This document shows positions 17,520-26,632 of a stretch of 64,000 nucleotides of DNA, piece by piece (position 1 is the first letter of the stretch; every line of letters starts with the position of its first letter). A model generated the notes under the pieces. The model did not search any database and was not told the origin of the DNA. It saw only the letters and a list, made by a program, of their open reading frames with translations. The position numbers and the translations under genes are program-made. Source of the DNA: Candidatus Poribacteria bacterium (GTDB lineage: Bacteria > Poribacteria > WGA-4E > WGA-3G). The DNA lies in assembly GCA_022826805.1 (NCBI GenBank), contig JAJDUH010000073.1, positions 62,001-126,000 on the forward strand, read 5' to 3'.

Positions 17520-19622
17520 ATGAAAATCTTTAATATCCTAATCGTTAGTCTTACGGTTCTTGTTTTGTTGTCTATACCTTCTCTCGCAGCACCACCGAAC
17601 CCTTACCTCTTTTTCGATGAGGATTCCACAAGCGGCCAATTGATACCCAAGGCACCGCAAAGTAGGGAGGCGTTTCTTGAGGCACTGGATGGATGTTGTC
17701 TCATCAGGGAGCAGGGCGTCTTACAATCCGATGGCATAGAATATGTCCTCGCATTAAAGGTGGATTTCGATGACATGCCCGGACGCAGAGAGGGTGCGGC
17801 GTTTAATACCTATCTCTTCGGGACAACGGGTGTTTCCCTCAAAACATACTATCTCGAAAACTCTTACGGACAGATGGATGTCCAGCCGGGTCCAATGGGA
17901 GGCGTTCTTCCTGCTGGCAACACATGGATTCGTGCCAAAAAACCGATGACCTATTACGGTGAAGGTGCCAGAATTCAGGAACGCTACCGTGAATTGGTGC
18001 GGGAAGCGTGCGAAGCAGTAGATCCAATCGTCGATTTTTCTCGATATGACAGGGACGGCGACGGCATCGTTGACCACATTATCCTGATTCATGCTGGCAA
18101 TAATCAAGCTGCATCCGGCGTTGTTGATGACATCTGGTCAATTTTAACAAAAACTATTGATGGTGTTTACGATGGGGTCCTTGTAGATACAGCCGCAGTT
18201 GTTGCGGAGGAACCAGACCTTGAGCACCCACACTTGGGAATCTACTTTCACGAGTTTTTCCATGATTTCGGGGCACCCGATGTCTACGGATTCGGCTTCA
18301 CAGATGCTCGCGACCACAAATGGGGATTAATGGGGGCTTTCGGACCTTATCAAGGACCCGATGGTTTAGGGATCAGACCAAGCCATATCACAGGATACCT
18401 CAAGTGGGATTTCGATGCCAGACCTCAAAACGGGCGCCTCGGTTGGATTCAACCCGTGCAGATAGCCGAAAATCAAAAAATTGATGTGCCAAGTTTTGAA
18501 CTCGCCCCCAAAACCAATAAACTTTTTAAAATTGATATCCATTCATCAGCTGACCTTTTTAGTGGTGAGGCTACGGAATTCTTTCTAATAGAGAATCGAT
18601 ACAAAGATTCTGGCGCGACTTTCGATACCCATTTGCCTGAGTCGGGTATACTGATATGGCACATTGACGAAACAGATCCGTACCCACTTGGCAGCGTTGA
18701 TGCCTCACAACAGATATGGCTTGAAGACCCAACAGACCCTGAGCACCTCGGCATCTTTCAGCAGGATGGTGATGCGTTTATAGACATACAATTGATTACC
18801 GAAGGTGCTGCTTACTCCGCAGACGATGGACAAACAGCCTTTACGCCGGGCACCCTCCCGAATAGCAATGCTAACGACGGTTCTGTTACAGGTGTCTCAA
18901 TCACGAACATTGGAGCGGAGGGGTTGACGATTCCGATTTTGGTCTCATTTGGGGACACTTACGAGCCCAACGATACGTTGGCGACGGCGTTTCCAATCAC
19001 ATACGGGGAAATCTACGAGTCTTTCCTTTTCAGTTTAACCGATGCCCGCGATGTATACAAGCTGGAGGCTGTTCGAGGTATTACTATTTTGGTAACCCTC
19101 GCCGACATTCCGCCAGATCAGAATTACCGTTTATCCTTTCAGACAGAGACGGGTGAGACGCTCGCTACAGCGGAAAATGCCACTGACATCGCTGGATTGA
19201 GACTCCTTTATCAGCCAGATACGACAGGATTTTTTTATCTTGTTGTGGCATCGGATGGTGGTTTTAGCAGTGTTGATTCCTACCGACTCCGTGTAGAACA
19301 ACTCCAAGCCGAGGCGTTTACCTTTGAGGATATGCGAGTGTATCCTAATCCATTCTACTCAAGTGAAAGTGTAGTGACGTTTGCCTATCGCCTCTCTGCG
19401 TCCCAGGTTGCGGATAATATCAATCTTGAGGTATATGTCCCGACAGGTGATCTTATTTTTAGTGAAACGCGCGAGAATGTGTCACCACAGGGAAAGTTCG
19501 AGTGGCGTGCCGAAACCTATAACGGTACACCTGTCGCATCAGGCATCTATATTTACCGCGTTTCTGCGAAGCAAGCGGACGTACTTATTCAAGAAATCGG
19601 AAAGTTAAGTGTTGTCAGGTAA
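17520..19622 (+). CDS. Secreted M6-family metalloprotease with C-terminal FlgD/T9SS-like domain
   Basis: The ORF track begins at 17412, inside the previous gene. The ATG at 17520 gives a clean signal peptide (IFNILIVSLTVLVLLSIPSLAA) and a 700-residue precursor. The zinc site HEFFHDFGAPD (about residue 244) matches the HExxHxxGxPD form of immune-inhibitor-A/M6 proteases, and RDGDGIVDHIILIHAG precedes it. A beta-sandwich region (TYEPNDTLATAFPI) resembles pre-peptidase C-terminal domains. The last about 90 residues (VYPNPFYSS ... ASGIYIYRVSA) form a FlgD-Ig/type-IX-sorting-like domain, suggesting export and possible surface anchoring. Substrates are unknown. Confidence 0.85.
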   Translation: MKIFNILIVSLTVLVLLSIPSLAAPPNPYLFFDEDSTSGQLIPKAPQSREAFLEALDGCCLIREQGVLQSDGIEYVLALKVDFDDMPGRREGAAFNTYLFGTTGVSLKTYYLENSYGQMDVQPGPMGGVLPAGNTWIRAKKPMTYYGEGARIQERYRELVREACEAVDPIVDFSRYDRDGDGIVDHIILIHAGNNQAASGVVDDIWSILTKTIDGVYDGVLVDTAAVVAEEPDLEHPHLGIYFHEFFHDFGAPDVYGFGFTDARDHKWGLMGAFGPYQGPDGLGIRPSHITGYLKWDFDARPQNGRLGWIQPVQIAENQKIDVPSFELAPKTNKLFKIDIHSSADLFSGEATEFFLIENRYKDSGATFDTHLPESGILIWHIDETDPYPLGSVDASQQIWLEDPTDPEHLGIFQQDGDAFIDIQLITEGAAYSADDGQTAFTPGTLPNSNANDGSVTGVSITNIGAEGLTIPILVSFGDTYEPNDTLATAFPITYGEIYESFLFSLTDARDVYKLEAVRGITILVTLADIPPDQNYRLSFQTETGETLATAENATDIAGLRLLYQPDTTGFFYLVVASDGGFSSVDSYRLRVEQLQAEAFTFEDMRVYPNPFYSSESVVTFAYRLSASQVADNINLEVYVPTGDLIFSETRENVSPQGKFEWRAETYNGTPVASGIYIYRVSAKQADVLIQEIGKLSVVR

Positions 19623-19762
19623 GCGTCACAAATTCTTTAGAGATATTTCTTGACTAAAAATTGCAGTTATGTTAATTTAGTAAATAAAATCAGTTTTAGG
19701 CACATCGTTCGTGTCTTACCCGGGTGTTCTACAATCAGCCGTAGATGTTTCGCACTATGATA

Positions 19763-19800
19763 TTTTGAACGCCCCGCAGAATTTTTGAACGCCCTGCAGG
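19763..19800 (+). repeat. Short 20-bp direct repeat
   Basis: TTTTGAACGCCCCGCAG and TTTTTGAACGCCCTGCAGG occur 20 bases apart, upstream of the lipoprotein gene. They could be a binding site for a dimeric or tandem regulator, or a slippage product. There is nothing to distinguish these from sequence. Confidence 0.4.
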
Positions 19801-19862
19801 ATAGGAAACGAAAAAATGAACTTGCCATTCTATGAATGGCAGCCAAGGAGGCAATATTATCA

Positions 19863-20915
19863 ATGAAATGGTTGAATAAATTCACAGCACTCAATCTCGT
19901 CTTGCTATTTGCACTCGCTTTTAGCATCGCAGGTTGTGGAACATCTCTCTACAACTTGTCACCCATCCAACCTGTGCATAATATAGCAGACGCCTTGACG
20001 GAACAAGCTGCAAAACCGGACGAAGAGGTGATCGTTCCTGCTGTTCCTTCTGAGGAACTTGCTAAGCCGGTGCTGGATAAGTACGGTATGGAGACAGTCG
20101 GATTCCGTGTTGGAAAAGCACGTGATGCCAATATGGAAGCGATAACCTACATCTTCGCATTTGATGAATACGCACATGCTGTTGAGCAGTGGGATAGTTT
20201 TCTCAATGAATGGACGGAAACCCAAACCATAATTGAAACAGGGAGCGGTGAAGATCGGAAGGTTGTTGATGTCGTTATGATGTCTGACCATCCCGAATTG
20301 TTTGATGTTAATTCAAGACAACCGATCCTGACAAAGACTGCAGATGGAATTACCGTTTCTATTGCATACTGGCGGCGGGCGGACCTCGACCGGAAGTACA
20401 ATCGTGGTAATGCCTTCTCACCTTTTTATGAGACTGAGGCACTCCACCAAGGCGACAAAACTGATGTGTTTTATGTCAAGATTACTAACAATCGGGAGCA
20501 TAACATCATCTTTAATGTCAAGAAGTGTCGTATTGTCGACCAAGGTGAGAATATCTACAACGGTATGGATTATGATGATTTAGAGGAGCGTTTCACATAC
20601 ATGGCACGCGCAACGGGACTCTATGTAAAAAATGGACTCGAAACTGCGCGACGCATCTTGATCGAGAGACGGATGCCTATTGTTGAGAAACAGGTCGGAA
20701 CACGCCGGACTGGTGTTCCTCCAGGTGAAAGTGCTGAGGGGTTCGTGCCATTCACGCAAACAAAGTTGAATGCTCTTGAATTAAAGGTCATCCTACCGAT
20801 TGAAAAGGCACCGCCTCCCGGGGCTGCACAGCGTTATCAAACGATTGAATTTGAGTTCCCTTTCACGCATGACAGAGGGATTCGCAACGCACAACCATCG
20901 CCGAAGCGTTATTAA
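19863..20915 (+). CDS. Lipoprotein, function unknown
   Basis: The ATG at 19863 (AAGGAGG ribosome-binding site) gives a 350-residue precursor with a lipoprotein signal (LVLLFALAFSIAGCGTS), where the lipobox cysteine is about residue 24. The ORF track start at 19836 adds nine residues and lacks support. The mature protein has no domain I recognise; it is rich in beta-like segments (TVSIAYWRRADLD, DVFYVKITNNREHNIIFNV). It is probably attached to a membrane facing the periplasm. A strong terminator follows. Confidence 0.7.
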   Translation: MKWLNKFTALNLVLLFALAFSIAGCGTSLYNLSPIQPVHNIADALTEQAAKPDEEVIVPAVPSEELAKPVLDKYGMETVGFRVGKARDANMEAITYIFAFDEYAHAVEQWDSFLNEWTETQTIIETGSGEDRKVVDVVMMSDHPELFDVNSRQPILTKTADGITVSIAYWRRADLDRKYNRGNAFSPFYETEALHQGDKTDVFYVKITNNREHNIIFNVKKCRIVDQGENIYNGMDYDDLEERFTYMARATGLYVKNGLETARRILIERRMPIVEKQVGTRRTGVPPGESAEGFVPFTQTKLNALELKVILPIEKAPPPGAAQRYQTIEFEFPFTHDRGIRNAQPSPKRY

Positions 20916-20957
20916 TGATGAGATCCGTTGTGCTATGCGTTATTTAGACGTTTTAAG

Positions 20958-20991
20958 ATGCTCGTGGCATTTTGTGCCGCGAGCATTTTTT
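20958..20991 (+). terminator. Rho-independent terminator
   Basis: A 12-bp stem (ATGCTCGTGGCA / TGCCGCGAGCAT, one G-T wobble) with a TTTTG loop is followed by a run of Ts. It lies between the convergent lipoprotein and dinG-like genes and is oriented to end the plus-strand transcript. Confidence 0.9.
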
Positions 20992-20996
20992 GTTGT

Positions 20997-22961
20997 TTAT
21001 TCTTCAACAATTTCGCATTCTGGCAGTGAATCCAAAAATTGCTTTCCGTAATTTCGCGTCCTAATCCGTGGATCAAGTATTGCAACAATCCCGTTGTCTG
21101 TTTGCGTACGGATAAGCCTCCCAAATCCCTGTTTCAGTCGTAATATCGCTTCCGGTAAACTGAACTCAAAAAACTCGTTCCCGCCGCTCTCTTTTATCTG
21201 TTTTACGCGTGCCTCCATTACTGGATGCGTCGGGACCTCAAACGGAAGCCTTGTGATAATAACATTACTGAGTGCTTCGCCGCGAACATCAACACCTTCC
21301 CAGAAACTGGATGTCCCAAACAAAACCGAATCGGTATCCTCTCGAAACGCTTGAAGCATATCTGTCCGTGAGAGTTCGCCACCCTGTTTGAAGGTGCCAA
21401 GTCCAATTGCCTCAAGGTAGGGCGCTACGGCATCGTACACCTCGTCCATCATCTTGTAACTGGTAAATAAGACAAATGCTTTGCCATGGGTTAATTTCAA
21501 GTAGTGTTTGATTTTTTCTGTTACTGCTGGCACAAATTCGCTACTGTTCGGGTCTGGCATATACCGCGGTATGTGGATTTCTACCTGTTTCTTGAAATCA
21601 AATGGCGAATGCGCAAGTAATTCACGACATTCATCTATTCCAACCCGGTTTTTAAAGTAAGCAAAGTTGCGGTTAGTAGAAAGCGTAGCACTCGTCATCA
21701 CAACGCTATTTTTTACTGCGAAGAGGTGATCTTCCAGCATCTGGTTGACGTTTGCCGGCGTAGCATTTAGAAGGATGCGTGGTGTCCGTCCCCGCGTCGA
21801 GATTTCAGCCCAATAGACGTAATCTGAATCACTCTGCTCAATGATCATATCTAATTCATCGCGGAGCCGTTCGCAATAGCGGTGGTGCGCCGTAATTTCT
21901 TGTTCTTCGTCTTCTGTTGAGGTATTGTCACGAAGCTGTTTCAAGGTCTGTGCAATATTCCCAAGCGGCGTGTCTAATACATTCCTGACGAAATTCCTTG
22001 TGTGGATGCGCTGTGTAAGGGTAGGACCGTGCCCTTTGTCATTGACTTCTTCCATGGCGTCAATAATCGTGCGAAAAAGGGTATTTGCTTGGTCACGCGC
22101 TTCGTCGACTTCCGTCGTCAATTGCCGTGATTCAAATACTTTCGCCAGATTGGAAAGCGAGTCAAGAAGCCATTTGACGCGAGTATTACTAAAGTCGATA
22201 CTTGCGTGATTGGTTGCTGTCGCCTCTAAATGATGGGCTTCATCAATAATCAGGTAGTCGTAATCGGGTAAGACACCGAGTGCTTCCTCACTGTCTTTTC
22301 GGATGGCGAGGTCACTAAAGAGAAGATGGTGGTTCACGATAAGGAGATCTGCATCCTGCATCTCCCTACGGATTTTGAAATAGAAACAGGTATCGTAAGT
22401 TTCACACTGGCGTCCGAGACAATTATCTCTGTCAGATGCCACTTTATCCCAAACCTGGGGGTTCGGCTGCCACGGCAGATCAGCTGTGCTACCATCTGCT
22501 GTCAAATTTACCCATTCCTCAATTTCGGCGACCTCTTCAACTTCTTCTAATGTATCAAACAAGCCTCGCTCATAATTGAGCAAATTTTTGAGCCGTCTTC
22601 GCGAGAGGTAGTTGCGCCGTCCCTTTGCCAGCACTACGTTGAAATCGCGAGGGAGTATACGCTGCAGAAACGGAATATCTTTCGTAACAAGCTGCTCTTG
22701 TAAGCTGATAGTATTCGTTGAAATAACGACCTTCTGCTCTGCTTTAAGCGCGAGGGAAATTGCCGGAATTAGATACGCAAAACTTTTGCCAACACCCGTC
22801 CCAGCCTCAACAATCAAATGTTCAGCATCTATCAACGCACGAGCCACTTCGTGTGCCATCTGTAGTTGTTCTTGGCGGAACTCATATCCATCAAGATGTT
22901 GCGATATGAGACCGCCATGACTAAAGATTTCTCTGAGCGTAAGGGAAGGTGATGATTTCAT
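20997..22961 (-). CDS. DinG/YoaA-like superfamily 2 helicase with altered Fe-S cysteine set
   Basis: The 654-residue protein has XPD/DinG-family helicase motifs: Walker A GTGVGKS (about 54-60), NHHLLFSDL, DEAHHLEA, MTSATL, SSFWEGVDVRG and QGFGRLIRT (motif VI). These enzymes unwind DNA 5' to 3' and help resolve R-loops or damaged forks. Their Fe-S cluster normally uses four cysteines. Here C181, C186 and C192 are present (CLGRQCETYDTC), but the first ligand, in the usual NYLC motif, is serine (NYLSRRRL, S120). Cluster binding may therefore be altered or use another ligand. The ATG start is at 22961, downstream of the htrA-like gene on the same strand. Confidence 0.88.
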   Translation of the reverse strand: MKSSPSLTLREIFSHGGLISQHLDGYEFRQEQLQMAHEVARALIDAEHLIVEAGTGVGKSFAYLIPAISLALKAEQKVVISTNTISLQEQLVTKDIPFLQRILPRDFNVVLAKGRRNYLSRRRLKNLLNYERGLFDTLEEVEEVAEIEEWVNLTADGSTADLPWQPNPQVWDKVASDRDNCLGRQCETYDTCFYFKIRREMQDADLLIVNHHLLFSDLAIRKDSEEALGVLPDYDYLIIDEAHHLEATATNHASIDFSNTRVKWLLDSLSNLAKVFESRQLTTEVDEARDQANTLFRTIIDAMEEVNDKGHGPTLTQRIHTRNFVRNVLDTPLGNIAQTLKQLRDNTSTEDEEQEITAHHRYCERLRDELDMIIEQSDSDYVYWAEISTRGRTPRILLNATPANVNQMLEDHLFAVKNSVVMTSATLSTNRNFAYFKNRVGIDECRELLAHSPFDFKKQVEIHIPRYMPDPNSSEFVPAVTEKIKHYLKLTHGKAFVLFTSYKMMDEVYDAVAPYLEAIGLGTFKQGGELSRTDMLQAFREDTDSVLFGTSSFWEGVDVRGEALSNVIITRLPFEVPTHPVMEARVKQIKESGGNEFFEFSLPEAILRLKQGFGRLIRTQTDNGIVAILDPRIRTRNYGKQFLDSLPECEIVEE

Positions 22962-23046
22962 ATCTTATGTTCTACTAAATCCATCTCGGTTGTTGGTGAG
23001 GGCAGGAGAAAATTAAACCGTATCAAGTGAGATTTTTCTCCTCCCT

Positions 23047-24387
23047 TTAATCATTTAACTTCACAGTTATCTTTTCTATGCCGTGACTACTTTTCACCTC
23101 AAGGATAATCTCTCCAAGTTCCTGCCCCATCTGCAGAAGCGCATCAAAATCCTGAGCACTCCTAACACTTTTTCCATCAACTGTAATAATGAGGGCACCG
23201 CGCGGAATAGGGCTCCTTTCTGTGACCATGTCAACAATGACGCCACGATCTTCGTCGGTCAAGTATGTATATCTTTCAGAGTCCCCCTTTTCCAACTTGC
23301 GAACCGTCAATCCAAGCCGCTTCCACGCCACTGAGTCGTTGCCAACCGATCTGCCTGCTTGTAGCGAAGGCATTTCAGCTATTGTTACAGTAAAGGTCCG
23401 TTCATGACCCTTCCGGAGGACTGTTATCTGTGAGTCCTTACCGACTTGAGAATCAGCAATCCACATTTTGAATTCGTTGACATCGCTTACTCTCTGCCCA
23501 TTGTATTTGACAATGATGTCGTCTCTCTGCAGTCCGCCAAGGTGTGCAGGCATATTTTTTAAAACACTCCGAACTCGAATGCCTTGTGTGATTTCTTCCA
23601 TACGAATTCCAAGAAAACCTCGTATGATTTTTCCGTGTGTGAGCAGTTGGGTCCCAATCTTTACAACAAGGTTGCTGGCAATGGCAAATCCGGCACCGGC
23701 TCTAACCGCTTGGGTTGCCGGTGTATTATCGGCTCGTCGTATTAACGCGTTGATCCCAATCACTTCACCATGGATGTTCAACAGCGGACCGCCGCTGTTT
23801 CCAGTGTTAATCCAAGCATCCGTTTGAATAAAATCTTGATACCGAATAATACCCGCATCTGGAAGGAGTGTGCGTCCTTTCCCACTCACAATACCGGTTG
23901 TCACCGTGTGATTGAGTTGAAACGGATTTCCAATAGCAATAGCGAATTGTCCAACCTGAACCTGTTCTGAATCTGCTAACCTAAGCACCGGCAGCTCTTC
24001 CTCTGAATTAATTTTTAAAACAGCAATATCTGTAGGTGGGTCTGTCCCAATTAACTTTGCTTCAAACTCGCGTCCGCCTAATAATTGCACCTTGATTGCT
24101 GCTGCCCCTTTCACGACGTGGTCGTTCGTGAAAATAAAGCCAGCTTTCTGAAAGATAAATCCAGAACCTTCTTGCCGGGTAGGCTTTCCTTCGTCCCAGC
24201 GTACAGCGCTCACACCAACGATAGCGGGCGTGCTCCGTTTTGCAACGTTTACAAACGCATTTTCGATCGAATCTAACAGTTGGACATCCGTCGGTTGAGT
24301 GTGTCTGATGCCACACGAGGAAAAGATAACACTCACACTAACAAGAAAAATTATCAAACGAGAGCAGACATAGATATTTTTTTTCAT
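23047..24387 (-). CDS. HtrA/DegP-like periplasmic serine protease, lipoprotein
   Basis: The 446-residue precursor has a lipoprotein signal (LIIFLVSVSVIFSSCG), so it is probably membrane-tethered in the periplasm. The S1C catalytic triad is visible as histidine in TNDHVV, aspartate in TDIAVLKI and serine in TGNSGGPL. Two PDZ domains follow: one starting GFLGIRMEEI, the other starting LGLTVRKLEKG with GALIITVDGKSV. The family degrades or refolds misfolded envelope proteins. DegS-like sensing is possible, but two PDZ domains favour a DegP/DegQ-type role. Confidence 0.92.
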   Translation of the reverse strand: MKKNIYVCSRLIIFLVSVSVIFSSCGIRHTQPTDVQLLDSIENAFVNVAKRSTPAIVGVSAVRWDEGKPTRQEGSGFIFQKAGFIFTNDHVVKGAAAIKVQLLGGREFEAKLIGTDPPTDIAVLKINSEEELPVLRLADSEQVQVGQFAIAIGNPFQLNHTVTTGIVSGKGRTLLPDAGIIRYQDFIQTDAWINTGNSGGPLLNIHGEVIGINALIRRADNTPATQAVRAGAGFAIASNLVVKIGTQLLTHGKIIRGFLGIRMEEITQGIRVRSVLKNMPAHLGGLQRDDIIVKYNGQRVSDVNEFKMWIADSQVGKDSQITVLRKGHERTFTVTIAEMPSLQAGRSVGNDSVAWKRLGLTVRKLEKGDSERYTYLTDEDRGVIVDMVTERSPIPRGALIITVDGKSVRSAQDFDALLQMGQELGEIILEVKSSHGIEKITVKLND

Positions 24388-24463
24388 TAGATTTCCTTTG
24401 CGCGTAGGTAGCGATATAGAGCGACCTATCGTGTTTCTTTACAGTTCCGCGATGTATTGATAT

Positions 24464-24484
24464 GGCGCGGTTTCCAACCGCGCC
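24464..24484. repeat. GC-rich perfect palindrome (REP-like or terminator stem)
   Basis: GGCGCGGTT and AACCGCGCC form a perfect 9-bp stem with a 3-base loop, between the Rieske gene's 3' end and the htrA-like gene's upstream region. There is no U-tract in either direction. It looks like a dispersed extragenic palindrome, though only one copy lies in this window. Confidence 0.5.
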
Positions 24485-24513
24485 TACGCATGATAAATTG
24501 TACTTTGGGGCTT

Positions 24514-26313
24514 TTAGTCCACTGCTTCGTCTGGATTATCAGCTGAAAGATCCTCACCACGATGTAAACGGAGCGCAAGGTTCGCTGTCTGCCGGCGTGC
24601 CCGTGCTGTGGGAGCATGTGCAGCAAGATAACGTGATGCCGCTACAAGGGTCAGCTGCGCCCGGGCTTCGTCTAACTCATCCGCTTGCTGGAAAGCCGCC
24701 TCTAACATCTGGAAGGAATGGAATTCGGCATCTTCTCGTAGAAGAATATGACCCAGTTTTTCTAACAGCGCCTCGCGTGGATGTCCAAGGGATAAGTATC
24801 TATAGATGTACATGCCAGCCTTATCCGCTTGTGCTTGTGTGTCAAGAAGCATGACAAACTCTTCCAAGAGCGCATCAGCATCTGTCGGAAGCGTCTCGGT
24901 GTCCCGACGATGTTGTGGTAAACGCGCCGCTGGCATGTTAAACCAGCGATCGAAGTAGATAGCTATTGCCCCGTGGAAAATACCTCTAATAATCTCTACT
25001 GAAGGTGCGCGCTTAGCACACTGATGGAGCGCGTTACAGTAAGTGTAAGTGTGCAAAACCGCAATCCAGTCCCCGAATTCGTTTTTCGTATGAAATTGTG
25101 CGATACGCAGTGCTGCTGCGTAAGTGAGTGTCTGCGTCAACTCCGTTAATGTCGCCCCATCTTGAATAGCGGATTTGAGGGTATCTATTGTTTCAAGTGG
25201 GTCATCAGCAAGCAGCATCTTGACCAAGGCATCGCTACCAGTCCATGTCTGGTCTTTGCCTTCTGCCACAAGTGCTTCGAGTTCGTCAAATGTTTCTCTT
25301 AGCACTGGAACGAAGTCGATAGGACTCCGCCATCGGTTCTGTTCTTCAGCACGTGATGAGCTGGCTAACATCCCGACGAGCGTCGGTATAACTTCGTCGG
25401 CTTTTTCCCAACCGATGCGTTCGAGAAGCTCAAAGGCTTTATTGATGAAATCGAGTGTATGACCACCATCTCGATAAAAGTGGTCTGTCGCCGCTGCTAC
25501 CATCATATCACAAACTTGTGTTTCCGTCGCGCCATTGGCAATCGCTGTTAGAATCGTGCGTTCAGCACCATCGGCGTTCCGTACCTCAATGAAATAGCGA
25601 AACCATGTCTTCAATTGTGGTAGCGAGTGGGTATCAGTTTCGAGTTCTGAAAGGGCAATGCGTGGTGCCGATGCCGAAGTTTCATCAGATACATGGAGCA
25701 AGCCTTGATAAAGAGCGAGCACCTTATCGGCATCCGATAGTTTTCCCGCGACATTCGCCATGCAAGTGAGAATTGTCATGGCAGGTCCCCAGCCGGCGCG
25801 CCTGCCCCGCGCCCCATAAAGTGCTCCGACTTCAACAATAGCGTCAGGGGCGGTGCCGAGTGAACGGAGCGCAATAACGGATTTCGCAAGAATAAGGTTA
25901 ATGCTCTGCTCAAGACCTTCGCCGAGCCGTTCTTTCCATCGCTCAATAGCATTTGCACCATTCGCACTCACAGCGACGTAGACTTTGCCATCTCGGACTT
26001 CGATAGGATAAGGCTGCACATCGTCTGCGAACGGGTGAAAGGTACAACCACTCGCCAAGTCAAACATTGCATGATGCCAATGGCAAATCAGGATACCATC
26101 GTGGACGCTGCCGCGGTTGAGGGGATACCCCATGTGCGGGCAACGGTTGTCCACTGCGAAAATTTTGCCATCACTTTTTGCGAGTGCAATGGACTGCCCA
26201 GAAACGTTTACAGCAATAATCCCGTCGTCAGGAATCTCTGCAACTTTTGCGCATTCAATAAACTCAGCCTTACTATCATCGGCTTGCCAGCTGTGCGCTA
26301 AGTGTTCAGCCAT
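24514..26313 (-). CDS. Rieske [2Fe-2S] protein with large C-terminal helical domain
   Basis: The ATG at 26313 (GGAGG seven bases upstream) gives 599 residues; the track start at 26331 lies upstream of that ribosome-binding site. Residues about 15-115 form a Rieske domain, with cluster ligands C58 and H60 in CPHMG and C77 and H80 in CHWHH. The remaining about 480 residues are predicted helical and carry no motif I can name; segments such as ANGATETQVCDMMVAAATDHF resemble helical repeats. The Rieske domain looks like the ferredoxin or nitrite-reductase small-subunit type. No oxygenase catalytic domain is recognisable. Cytoplasmic; electron-transfer role inferred. Confidence 0.75.
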   Translation of the reverse strand: MAEHLAHSWQADDSKAEFIECAKVAEIPDDGIIAVNVSGQSIALAKSDGKIFAVDNRCPHMGYPLNRGSVHDGILICHWHHAMFDLASGCTFHPFADDVQPYPIEVRDGKVYVAVSANGANAIERWKERLGEGLEQSINLILAKSVIALRSLGTAPDAIVEVGALYGARGRRAGWGPAMTILTCMANVAGKLSDADKVLALYQGLLHVSDETSASAPRIALSELETDTHSLPQLKTWFRYFIEVRNADGAERTILTAIANGATETQVCDMMVAAATDHFYRDGGHTLDFINKAFELLERIGWEKADEVIPTLVGMLASSSRAEEQNRWRSPIDFVPVLRETFDELEALVAEGKDQTWTGSDALVKMLLADDPLETIDTLKSAIQDGATLTELTQTLTYAAALRIAQFHTKNEFGDWIAVLHTYTYCNALHQCAKRAPSVEIIRGIFHGAIAIYFDRWFNMPAARLPQHRRDTETLPTDADALLEEFVMLLDTQAQADKAGMYIYRYLSLGHPREALLEKLGHILLREDAEFHSFQMLEAAFQQADELDEARAQLTLVAASRYLAAHAPTARARRQTANLALRLHRGEDLSADNPDEAVD

Positions 26314-26438
26314 TGTTCCGTCCTCCTGCATTATCTTTGTTTCCGTGTAGCCTATTTTAGCACAGTTTTAGGGAATATGTCAACCCTTTTTCACTACCGC
26401 AGTAGGATCATTTAGTTTTCGAGTAAAAGGGACAAAAA

Positions 26439-26470
26439 GTCCCCCTGATAAGGGGGATTTAGGGGGTTAA
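26439..26470. repeat. Intergenic palindromic repeat element, copy 1
   Basis: AGTCCCCCTGATAAGGGGGA followed by TTTAGGGGGTTAA lies just upstream of hsdM. A related but longer copy with an insertion lies at 33094-33160, just upstream of hsdR. CCCCCTGATAAGGGGG forms a short stem. Confidence 0.7.
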
Positions 26471-26572
26471 AAATGAGAAATTTCATACTCCATGCTAAAT
26501 TGGCACAAAAAATATCTACATACATAAAGTAAATATATAAACTAAATAGCCCTATCCGCAATCGTTGGTGTC

Positions 26573-26601
26573 TTGACTTGGAAGCCGATTTATGGTATAA
26601 T
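26573..26601 (+). promoter_or_regulatory. Sigma70-type promoter for hsdM
   Basis: TTGACT (26573-26578) and TATAAT (26596-26601) are spaced by 17 bases. The expected transcript start is about 25 bases upstream of the hsdM ATG at 26633. One mismatch from the full consensus. Confidence 0.8.
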
Positions 26602-26632
26602 ACTCCCAATCTCACAAGCAAAGGATTTAGGT

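Noticed and set aside
22999-23045. Long inverted repeat GGGCAGGAGAAAAT / ATTTTTCTCCTCCC between the htrA-like and dinG-like genes
   Set aside because: It could form a bulged hairpin, but there is no U-tract beyond it in the transcribed direction, so a terminator call is not supported.
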